A stretch of 64,000 nt of DNA from the NCBI RefSeq assembly GCF_002950945.1, contig NZ_CP012673.1, positions 6,013,001 through 6,077,000 of the forward strand. The letters run 5' to 3'. The notes beneath the pieces were generated by a model. The model searched no databases and was not told the DNA's origin. It saw only the letters and a list, made by a program, of their open reading frames with translations. This DNA is from Sorangium cellulosum (lineage in GTDB: Bacteria; Myxococcota_A; Polyangia; Polyangiales; Polyangiaceae). Of the stretch, positions 55,288 through 62,551 are shown piece by piece (position 1 is the stretch's first letter; the number at the start of each line of letters is the position of its first letter). A program made the translations under genes and the position numbers.

Positions 55288-55500
55288 CCCGCGGCCCGAC
55301 AGCAACGCGGCGAACTTCCGTCCGGCCACGCACCCCGCCCGAGCCCCGCGTCGCGATTCCGCGCCGGTACGTCGACGCTCTCACGCGGGTCGATCCGTGG
55401 TAGCGTCGTCCCGCGGTGTTCGCCTGCGCATCGGCGACGAATCGTCGGTCCTCGCCCTCGGCGGGGACCGACCCGGATCCATGGGAGCGAGGCCCTTTGC

Positions 55501-57279
55501 GTGTCGGATTCGAGCTTTTCGCCCGGTCGCTCGGGCAGCCCTACCTTGAGCAGGCCCAGGTCTGCCGGAGGCTCGGCTTCCATGGCGCTTGAGGAGGGTG
55601 ACGGCCCGACCCGGGTCATGAGCGACACGGAGCGGCAGGCGGCGCTTGCCGCCGTCCGCGGCGCGGTACAACCCCAGTCGGCCGTGGAGACGGTGCGCCC
55701 GCCTCCCCCGCCCCCGGGGAACGCCGCGGCGAACCCCCAGTCGGCCGTGGAGACGGTGCGCCCGCCTCCCCCGCCCCCTGCGGTGAGCGTCGCGGCGATG
55801 CAGGTCGCGACCGCCGACACGGTGCGCCCCCCCGCATCCGTCGAGGGCGCGACGGGGGATGGGCCGCTGGAGCCGGACCCGCTCGTCGGCACGACCGTGG
55901 CGGGCGCGTACGTCGTCACGCGCCTCCTCGGGGAGGGCGGCATGGGCCGCGTCTACGAGACGCAGCACACCCGTATCCCCGGCAAGCGGTTCGCCCTGAA
56001 GACGCTCCACGCCGAGCTCGCCCAGCACCCGACGGTCCTCGCGCGCTTCCAGCGCGAAGCCGAGGCGGTGGCGTCGGTCCGCAGCCCGCACATCGTCGAG
56101 ATCTTCGACGTGAACCGGCTGAGCGACGGGCGGCCGTGCCTCATCACCGAGTACCTGGAGGGCCAGGGGCTCGGCGAGCTGCTCGCGGCGACGCCGGGAG
56201 GACGGCTGCCCGTCGGCGCGGCGGTGCGGATCGCGCGGCAGGTCTGCGAAGGCCTCGCCGCCGCGCACGCGCTGGGCATCGTGCACCGGGACATCAAGCC
56301 GGAGAACATCTTCCTCACCGGCGATCCCGCGTGCCCGACGGTGAAGATCCTCGATTTCGGCATCTCGAAGACGGCCGAACCCTCCGCGCTGACGAGGACG
56401 GGCATGGTGCTCGGGACGCCCGCCTACATGCCCCCGGAGCAGGCCAGGGGGGAGCAGACCGATCTCCGGACCGACATCTATGCGGTCGGGGCCGTCCTCT
56501 ACCACGCCTTGACCGGGCAGCGCCCCTTCGACCGCAAGGATCCGACGTCGCTGCTCCTCGCGGTCATGACGGAGGAACCGCGGCCGCCGCGGGCCCTGGC
56601 GCCGGACATCCCGGCGGGGCTGGAGCTCGTCCTCCAGCGCGCCATGGCGAAGGACCCCTCGGGCCGCCAAACGTCCATGGGCGAGCTCGCCCGCGACCTC
56701 GCGCCTTACGAGGAAGCGGCCGTGCCCACGCCGCCGAGCACGCGCACCTCGCTCGGGCGATCGTCCGTCGTGCTCGGGAGGCCCTTTGCGCTCTCGCACG
56801 CCCTCGGGCTGCCCGCATCGGCGGCGTCCGAGGCGTACCTGACCCGGCAGATGGTCTTCCTCTCGGCGAGCCTCGGCCTGGGGTGGCTCGGTGCGGGCCT
56901 TGTCAGCAGCCTCGCCGGCCTCGCACGGGCGGCGCGGAGCGACGCCGCGGCGCTGTCGGGCCAGGGTGCCGCGCTGCTCACGTTCGGGATCCTGTGCGCC
57001 CTGTTCGGCATCGGCCTGCTCGGCGGCTTCTACATCTTCCGGCACATCTGGCGGGACGACGCCAGGATGAGCGCGCTCGCGCCGCGGCTCTCGACGCCCG
57101 TCGTGCTCGCCTTGGTGGCCTACGGCGCCGCGTCGCTGCTCGTGCGGCTCATCGAGGCCGTGGTCCTGCAGCGCGCCATCGGCATCGCCTGGCCGGTCTG
57201 GGACGCGTTGCTCTTCCTCATCAGCGTGGGCGCCGCGATCGCGGCCGCCGCCTACCAGCACTGGCGGGAGCCTCGATAA
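55501..57279 (+). CDS. Ser/Thr protein kinase with four C-terminal membrane helices
   Basis: GTG 55501 gives 592 residues. Residues 58-112 are a disordered linker with SAVETVRP-poly-Pro repeats. Residues 135-405 are a complete kinase: GEGGMGRVYE, Lys167 in FALKTL, HRDIKPEN with Asp264, DFG at 285, GTPAYMPPEQ, then TDIYAVGAVLYHALTG. Unusually the C-terminus is a four-helix membrane domain (about 455-590, LGLGWLGAGLVSSLAGL, GILCALFGIGLLGGFYIF, VVLALVAYGAASLLVRLI, ALLFLISVGAAIAAAAY) instead of the single helix of PknB. It is followed by a membrane protein gene that may be its partner. Confidence 0.9.
   Translation: MSDSSFSPGRSGSPTLSRPRSAGGSASMALEEGDGPTRVMSDTERQAALAAVRGAVQPQSAVETVRPPPPPPGNAAANPQSAVETVRPPPPPPAVSVAAMQVATADTVRPPASVEGATGDGPLEPDPLVGTTVAGAYVVTRLLGEGGMGRVYETQHTRIPGKRFALKTLHAELAQHPTVLARFQREAEAVASVRSPHIVEIFDVNRLSDGRPCLITEYLEGQGLGELLAATPGGRLPVGAAVRIARQVCEGLAAAHALGIVHRDIKPENIFLTGDPACPTVKILDFGISKTAEPSALTRTGMVLGTPAYMPPEQARGEQTDLRTDIYAVGAVLYHALTGQRPFDRKDPTSLLLAVMTEEPRPPRALAPDIPAGLELVLQRAMAKDPSGRQTSMGELARDLAPYEEAAVPTPPSTRTSLGRSSVVLGRPFALSHALGLPASAASEAYLTRQMVFLSASLGLGWLGAGLVSSLAGLARAARSDAAALSGQGAALLTFGILCALFGIGLLGGFYIFRHIWRDDARMSALAPRLSTPVVLALVAYGAASLLVRLIEAVVLQRAIGIAWPVWDALLFLISVGAAIAAAAYQHWREPR
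55672..55779 (+). repeat. 63-bp direct repeat in the kinase linker
   Basis: Two copies of a 63-bp unit (second copy partial) encode PQSAVETVRP followed by five prolines. A third, degenerate version TADTVRPPA follows at about 55813. Confidence 0.85.
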
Positions 57280-57351
57280 TGGCGCCGCGGCCGGGCGGCG
57301 CGACGCCGGTCATGGGCCGCGGCCCGGGCCTGTGTTAGGGGGAAGCGGACC

Positions 57352-58404
57352 ATGCCAGCGCAGGCGTCCGGGACGCGTCCCAGCCGTGCCAGCACCCCCG
57401 ACCGACCGGGCTCTCTTCCGGGCACGGGCAGCGCGCTCCCGGGCGGGCGCGCCTCCGTTCCCGGCGGGCGCGCCTCCGTTCCCGGCGGGGGCGCCTCGCT
57501 CTTCGGCGCGAACACCTCGCTCCCGCGCACGACCCTGCTGACCACGGCGCCGCCCGCGGCGCGCTGGCTGATCGCCGGCGCGGCTGCGTCCGTGGCGATC
57601 GTCGTCGCCGCCGCCCTGCTGCGCGACGACACGTCGCTCGCCGCGCTCGAGACGGCCGTGCAGACCGAGAACGCGCCGCCGTCGGACTCCGCGCCACGCC
57701 GTCCGGTCGAGGCGCCCCCGAGCGACGCGGTCCCTGCCGACGAGCTCGCGACGGCGAAGGCGCGCGGCGTCATCGCGCTGGAGGCCCTCGCCGCGCGTTA
57801 CCCCAAGGATCCGGCGATCTTCCGGGCGCTCATGGAGCGCCACGCGCTCCCGCCCCCCTACCACGCCGCCGCGCTCGCCGCGGCGAAGCGGCTCCTGGAG
57901 CTCGATCCCGGAGCGGCGGGCGACGACGACGTGCATCGGGTCGTCTCGGGCGCCGCCGCCGGGCCCCCCGAGGTGGCGTCGGCCGCGCTCGAGCTGATGG
58001 CGAGCGGCATGGGGAGCCGGGGGCCGGACCTCCTCTACGATCTCGCGGCGGGCAGCTCGGCGCTGAAGGACCGCGCCGCGCGGCGGCTCGGAGAGGCCGC
58101 GGTCCTGGAGCAGGCGACGCCCGCGCTGCGCATCGCGCACGAGCTCCGCGTCTCCCCGACGTGCAAGGCGCGGCAGGCGCTGCTCCAGCGCGCGGCGAAG
58201 GAGGGCGACCGGCGCGCGATCGACGTCCTCTCTCCGCTCCTCGTCGGCAAGAGCAAGGGGTGCGGCTTCTTCGGCACGAGCCGCTGCCCGGCGCCGTGCG
58301 CCTCGATCGCGGGCGACATCAAGCAGACCATCCAGGCGATCGAGGTGCGCGCGGTCAGTGATCCGCCGGCGCCCGGGGCGGCCGAGGCGCCGCCGGATCG
58401 CTGA
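57352..58404 (+). CDS. Single-pass membrane protein downstream of the kinase
   Basis: The 350-residue product has GGGGGAAGCGG before its ATG. The N-terminus is disordered with three GGRASVP-like repeats from a 21-bp unit (57442-57504). One membrane helix follows (about 70-87, LIAGAAASVAIVVAAALL). The outer part is helical, HEAT-like (ALEALAARYPKDPAIFRALMERH, AAAKRLLELDPGAAGDDDV, AALELMASGMGSRGPDLLYDL, ARQALLQRAAKEGDRRAIDVLSPLL) and ends with a Cys pair region GCGFFGTSRCPAPC. It follows the kinase with a 72-base gap and may be a substrate or partner. Function unknown. Confidence 0.7.
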   Translation: MPAQASGTRPSRASTPDRPGSLPGTGSALPGGRASVPGGRASVPGGGASLFGANTSLPRTTLLTTAPPAARWLIAGAAASVAIVVAAALLRDDTSLAALETAVQTENAPPSDSAPRRPVEAPPSDAVPADELATAKARGVIALEALAARYPKDPAIFRALMERHALPPPYHAAALAAAKRLLELDPGAAGDDDVHRVVSGAAAGPPEVASAALELMASGMGSRGPDLLYDLAAGSSALKDRAARRLGEAAVLEQATPALRIAHELRVSPTCKARQALLQRAAKEGDRRAIDVLSPLLVGKSKGCGFFGTSRCPAPCASIAGDIKQTIQAIEVRAVSDPPAPGAAEAPPDR

Positions 58405-58479
58405 CCGCGCGCGCCGCACGCCGCCGGCGTTGACCAACGGTTGCGCGGATGGGAGCTTTGCCATAACAGGGCTCAGCTC

Positions 58480-59847
58480 ATGCAATCCTCTGCTCACCCT
58501 TGGTCGCCGGATTCATGGTGTGACCGTCCCAACGCAGCGCCCCTCCCGTACGAGGATGCCGGGTCCGTCGAGGCCGTCGTCGAGAGGCTCCGGGCGCTGC
58601 CGCCGCTCGTGACGTCGTGGGAGGTCGAGCGCCTCAAGGCGCATCTGGCGCAGGCGCAGCTCGGCCGCCGGTTCGTGCTGCAGGGGGGCGACTGCGCGGA
58701 GACGCTCGACGACTGCCGCCCGAACATCGTCACGAACAAACTCAAGATCCTCCTCCAGATGTCGCTCGTGCTGGTGCACGGCGCCCGCAAGCCGGTGGTG
58801 CGCCTCGGGCGCTTTGCCGGCCAGTACGCCAAGCCGCGCTCCAGCCCCGTCGAGACGCGGGACGGCGTGAGCTTGCCGAGTTATTTCGGCGATCTCATCA
58901 ACCGGGCGCCCTTCGACGCCGCCGCGCGCCGCCCCGACCCGAACCTGATGATCGCGGGGTACCAGCACGCGGCGCTCACGCTGAACTTCATCCGTTCCCT
59001 GTCGGAGGGCGGCTTTGCCGATCTGCACCACCCGGAATACTGGGACCTGAGCTTCCTCGAGCGCGCGGATCTCCCCGGCGAGCTGCGCGAGCGATACCAG
59101 CGCATGACCGATCAGGTCGGCGAGGCGCTCCGGTTCATGGAGGCGCTCGCCGAGGTCCCCGTCGGTGAGCTGTCTCGGGTCGAGTTCTTCACGAGCCACG
59201 AGGGGCTCAACCTGCACTACGAGGCCGCGCAGACGCGGAAGGTCGCGCGCCGCCCGGGCTTCTACGACCTGACCACCCACCTGCCCTGGATCGGCGAGCG
59301 CACCCGGCAGCCCGACGGCGCGCACGTCGAGTTCTTCAGCGGCGTCCAGAACCCGGTGGGCATCAAGCTCGGCCCGAAGACGATCCCCGGCGAGGTGCTC
59401 CGCCTCCTGGATCGGCTGAACCCCACGGACGAGCCGGGGAAGATCGTGCTCATCGTGCGCATGGGCGCGGGCCGCGTGCGCGAGGGGCTCCCGCCGCTCG
59501 TCGAGGCGGTGCGCGCGGCGGGGCGCAAGGTGCTCTGGATGTCCGACCCGATGCACGGCAACACCCAGACGACGTCCGGCGGGATCAAGACCCGGAATTT
59601 CGAGGACATCCTCACCGAGATCGAGGCGAGCTTCGAGGTGCACGAGGCGCTCGGCTCCCACCTCGGCGGCGTCCACTTCGAGCTCACGGGCGACGACGTC
59701 ACGGAGTGCATCGGGGCGGGCCTCACCGAGGGCGATCTCGACCGGCGCTACGCGAGCCTGTGCGATCCGCGGCTGAACTACCGCCAGTCGCTGGAGATGG
59801 CCTTCCGCATCGCCCACCGCATGGCCGAGTCCTCGCGGCGGCGTTAG
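58480..59847 (+). CDS. 3-deoxy-7-phosphoheptulonate synthase, class II (DAHP synthase)
   Basis: The 455-residue product matches the plant-type class II enzyme: metal-binding Cys in FVLQGGDCAET, VRLGRFAGQYAKPRSS, GYQHAALTLNFIRSL, EFFTSHEGLNLHYE, HLPWIGERTRQ, NPVGIKLGP, WMSDPMHGNT and HFELTGDDVTEC. It condenses PEP and erythrose-4-phosphate, the first step of the shikimate pathway. It can serve primary aromatic synthesis or secondary metabolism. No other shikimate or antibiotic gene lies next to it, so primary metabolism is likelier. Upstream ATG/TTG starts in frame at 58441 are not supported by a ribosome-binding site. Confidence 0.95.
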   Translation: MQSSAHPWSPDSWCDRPNAAPLPYEDAGSVEAVVERLRALPPLVTSWEVERLKAHLAQAQLGRRFVLQGGDCAETLDDCRPNIVTNKLKILLQMSLVLVHGARKPVVRLGRFAGQYAKPRSSPVETRDGVSLPSYFGDLINRAPFDAAARRPDPNLMIAGYQHAALTLNFIRSLSEGGFADLHHPEYWDLSFLERADLPGELRERYQRMTDQVGEALRFMEALAEVPVGELSRVEFFTSHEGLNLHYEAAQTRKVARRPGFYDLTTHLPWIGERTRQPDGAHVEFFSGVQNPVGIKLGPKTIPGEVLRLLDRLNPTDEPGKIVLIVRMGAGRVREGLPPLVEAVRAAGRKVLWMSDPMHGNTQTTSGGIKTRNFEDILTEIEASFEVHEALGSHLGGVHFELTGDDVTECIGAGLTEGDLDRRYASLCDPRLNYRQSLEMAFRIAHRMAESSRRR

Positions 59848-59983
59848 GCCTGCTCGACGCCGGGACATCGCCCCTCCCGCTCACGACAACGAAGAAGAAG
59901 AGACGCAGCGAGACGGCGTCAGGAGACGCCCGCTGGTGTTCCGTCTCGCTTCACCCCACGAATCGCCGTGGGGGTAACTCGCC

Positions 59984-60694
59984 ATGCAGAACATCTCGAC
60001 AGAACAGGGTGAGATCCAAAAAGTGGAGGAGCGCTCGATGACGGAGAGCTCGTCCGGAGCGCAGCGCGCCGCCGGTCCGACGCTGCTCGAGCATTTCCTG
60101 CCGGAAGCCGACATCGTCGCGAACTACCAGACCGTGGTGATGGCGACACCGCAGGCGACCTACGCCGCGCTGAAGAGCGTGGATTTCGCGCAGAGCCGCT
60201 CGATCGTGCTGCGCGCGCTCCTGGCGCTCCGCATCGCCGACGTGCGCCGCGCCCGGCGCCAGCTCGGCCTCGCGCCGCTGCCCGCGCCCGCGCGGGTGTC
60301 GCTCGAGAACGTCGAGGATTACGGCCAGATCAAGCTGGCCGAGAAGGAGGGCTCCGAGATCGTCGTCGGCGCCATCGCGCGTCCGATGCAGACGACGAGC
60401 CTGTTCGTGCAGCGGACACCCGCCGAGTTCAAGGCGTTCGACTGCCCCGGGTACGTCAAGGGGGCAGGGAGCTACGTCGTGACGCCGCACGGCGAGCGGC
60501 GGACGATGCTCTCGTACGAGGTGAGGATCCGGGCGACCGACACGGCGACGCGGCAGCAGCTGTTCTTCTGGAACATCCTGACGGCGCCCCTCATGACGTT
60601 CGCCGGGAACCAGATGATCCGCTACGTGAAGCGCGTCGCCGAGCGGCAGTGCGCCGCGTACGCGCACGCGCACGCGCATCAGCAGGCGACGTAG
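59984..60694 (+). CDS. SRPBCC-like lipid-binding-fold protein
   Basis: The 236-residue product starts with GGGGG a few bases before the ATG. The core begins HFLPEADIVANYQTVVMATPQATYAALKSVDFAQSRSIVLRALLALR, the opening strand and helices of START/Bet v 1-like folds, and continues with AEKEGSEIVVGAIARPM, FKAFDCPGYVKGAGSYVVTPHGERRTMLSYEVRIRATD. Such proteins bind hydrophobic ligands. The C-terminus is His/Ala-rich (AYAHAHAHQQ). No membrane segment. A strong stem-loop follows 80 bases after the stop. Ligand and role unknown. Confidence 0.7.
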   Translation: MQNISTEQGEIQKVEERSMTESSSGAQRAAGPTLLEHFLPEADIVANYQTVVMATPQATYAALKSVDFAQSRSIVLRALLALRIADVRRARRQLGLAPLPAPARVSLENVEDYGQIKLAEKEGSEIVVGAIARPMQTTSLFVQRTPAEFKAFDCPGYVKGAGSYVVTPHGERRTMLSYEVRIRATDTATRQQLFFWNILTAPLMTFAGNQMIRYVKRVAERQCAAYAHAHAHQQAT

Positions 60695-60773
60695 CGCCCG
60701 CTCCAGGGGACGCGCACCGCCGCGCCGCCAGGCGAGGTGCCGGCGCGCGTCCCGGCAGCCCCTCCGGTCCGAG

Positions 60774-60811
60774 GCGCGGCGGCGCAGGGCTCGCGCCTTG
60801 CGCCGCCGCGC
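60774..60811 (+). terminator. Very strong stem-loop after the SRPBCC-like gene
   Basis: GCGCGGCGGCGC (60774-60785) pairs perfectly with GCGCCGCCGCGC (60800-60811). The stem extends four more pairs inward with one wobble, leaving a 6-nt loop. No T-tract. The rest of 60695-60989 shows nothing. Confidence 0.55.
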
Positions 60812-60989
60812 TCGCTCGTGCACGCTTGCCGGCGAAGGAGGCCCGCCATGCGCCCGATTGCATCGACGAGCCTCGGTCTGACGCGCCGCTGAGCGCGCCA
60901 GCGAGGCTCATCCCCCGAGCTCATCTCGCGTGTCGCAGGAACTGCGCGGCCGACGCGTAGGTGTGTCGCCGCGCCCTCGGGAGCATGGC

Positions 60990-61373
60990 ATGGGCAAAGA
61001 TCGTTTGCGGAGCCGCGACGCCGCGCGCTCCGTCGTGGATGCAGATTCGTTGTTCGGTGGGACGGCGGCGCGGAAGGCGCAGCGCAAGGAGCGCCAGCTC
61101 TGCCGTCAGGTGCAGGAGGCGGTGAGCGGCGCGCTCTCCGCGCTCCGCGATGAGGTCTTGCAGGACGCCTGGGTGGTGGAGGTGGCGCCGGCGCCCGACG
61201 TGGGCCGCCTCGCGGTGATCGTGCAGGTCGGGCCCTCGGCGCCTCCGGACGAGGCGGCGGCGCGGCTGGAGAAGGTCGCGGGCTACCTGCGATCGGAGGT
61301 GGCGGGGGCGATCACGCGCAAGCGCGCGCCGACGCTCGTGTTCCAGGTGCTGCCCCCGGAGGGGGAGCCGTGA
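60990..61373 (+). CDS. RbfA-like protein
   Basis: The ATG at 60990 has GGGAG 10 nt upstream; 127 residues. The core resembles ribosome-binding factor A, a KH-fold protein that helps mature the 16S rRNA 5' end: RKERQLCRQVQEAVSGALSALRDEVLQDAWVVEVAPAPDVGRLAVIVQVG, then LEKVAGYLRSEVAGAITRKRAPTLVFQVLP. Classical rbfA lies in the nusA-infB cluster, so this may be a paralogue. The N-terminus has a basic extension (GKDRLRSRDAARSV). Its stop overlaps the GTG of the rtcB gene, so the two are translated together. Family call by motif only. Confidence 0.65.
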   Translation: MGKDRLRSRDAARSVVDADSLFGGTAARKAQRKERQLCRQVQEAVSGALSALRDEVLQDAWVVEVAPAPDVGRLAVIVQVGPSAPPDEAAARLEKVAGYLRSEVAGAITRKRAPTLVFQVLPPEGEP

Positions 61374-62506
61374 GCGCGCGCGTCGCCACATGGCTCCCTG
61401 ACGGCGCGAGCGCCGAGGCCCGCGCGGTGCTCGCGCGGGTCGCGCGGCTCGCGCAGACCGAGGACGTCGCGCACGTCGCGGTGATGCCCGACGCGCACGT
61501 CGCCGACGACGTCTGCGTGGGCACGGTGACGGCCACGAGCCGCCGCCTCCTGCCGGCCGCCGTCGGCGGCGACATCGGCTGCGGCATGGTCGCGGTGCGG
61601 CTCCGCGCGGACGCCGATCTGCTGGCGGATCGCGATCGCGCGGCGCGGCTCCTCGCCGGGCTGTACCGCCGCATCCCGCACCTCATGCACCCGTCCGCCA
61701 GCGCCCCGCCGCTGCCGGACGAGCTCCTCGCGGCGCGGCTCGGCGCGCCCGCGCTCGAGGGGATGAAGCGCCGCGAGGGGAGGACGGAGCTCGGCACGCT
61801 CGGCCGGGGCAACCACTTCCTCGAGGTCCAGCGCGACGACGAGGGCGCGCTGTGGCTGCTCCTCCACAGCGGCTCGCGCGCCATGGGCCCGGCGATCCGG
61901 CAGCACCACGAGGCGCCCGCCTCGCGGGATCCCTCGGGCATCCGCTTCCTCGACGCGGACAGCGGCGCCGGGCGCGTTTACCTCGACGACGTCGCGTGGG
62001 CCGCCGCGTACGCGCGGGCGAGCCGCGCGCGCATGGTGGCCGAGGCCGAGGCGCTCTTCGCGGAGCTGTTCGGCGTCGAGGTCGACGCCTCGTCGCGCAT
62101 CGAGATCGACCACAACCACGTCCGCCGCGAGGAGCACGGCGGGCGGGCGCTCTGGGTGCACCGCAAGGGCGCCATGGGGCTCCGGGAGGGCGCGCTGGGC
62201 GTCGTGCCCGGCTCGATGGGGAGCCCGAGCTTCCACGTGGCTGGGCGCGGCGCCGAAGGCGCGCTGGGGTCGTCGGCGCACGGCGCCGGGCGCGCGCTGC
62301 CGCGCGGCGAGGCGCGCCGCCGCATCGGCGCGCGGCAGCTCATGCGGGAGGCCGAGGGCGTGTGGTTCGATCACCGCCTCGCCGACCGGCTGCGCGACGA
62401 GGCGCCGTCGGCCTACAAGGACATCGGCGCGGTCATGCGGGCGCAGCGCGATCTCGTGCGCGTCGTCCGCCGGCTCTCGCCGGTGCTCGTCTACAAGGCC
62501 GCCTGA
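61370..62506 (+). CDS. rtcB: RtcB-type RNA ligase
   Basis: The 378-residue product has all main RtcB motifs: MPDAHVADDVCVGTV, GGDIGCGM with metal ligands Asp68 and Cys71, GTLGRGNHFLEV, HSGSR, DHNHVRRE, HRKGAM, VPGSMGSPSF and SSAHGAGR, whose His receives GMP. It joins 2',3'-cyclic phosphate and 5'-OH RNA ends and repairs cleaved tRNA or rRNA. It is shorter than E. coli RtcB (408), in line with compact subfamilies. Starts at GTG overlapping the RbfA-like stop (GTGA). The pairing with a ribosome-maturation factor suggests rRNA repair. No RtcA or release-factor gene is present. Confidence 0.93.
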   Translation: MSARVATWLPDGASAEARAVLARVARLAQTEDVAHVAVMPDAHVADDVCVGTVTATSRRLLPAAVGGDIGCGMVAVRLRADADLLADRDRAARLLAGLYRRIPHLMHPSASAPPLPDELLAARLGAPALEGMKRREGRTELGTLGRGNHFLEVQRDDEGALWLLLHSGSRAMGPAIRQHHEAPASRDPSGIRFLDADSGAGRVYLDDVAWAAAYARASRARMVAEAEALFAELFGVEVDASSRIEIDHNHVRREEHGGRALWVHRKGAMGLREGALGVVPGSMGSPSFHVAGRGAEGALGSSAHGAGRALPRGEARRRIGARQLMREAEGVWFDHRLADRLRDEAPSAYKDIGAVMRAQRDLVRVVRRLSPVLVYKAA

Positions 62507-62516
62507 GCGGGCCGCG

Positions 62517-62546
62517 GGCCGCGCCGGCGAGGGGTCCGGCGCGGCC
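62517..62546. terminator. Strong stem-loop between convergent genes
   Basis: GGCCGCGCCGG-CGAGGGGT-CCGGCGCGGCC is a perfect 11-bp stem with an 8-nt loop, between the stops at 62506 and 62552. No T-tract. Confidence 0.6.
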
Positions 62547-62551
62547 TGCCC

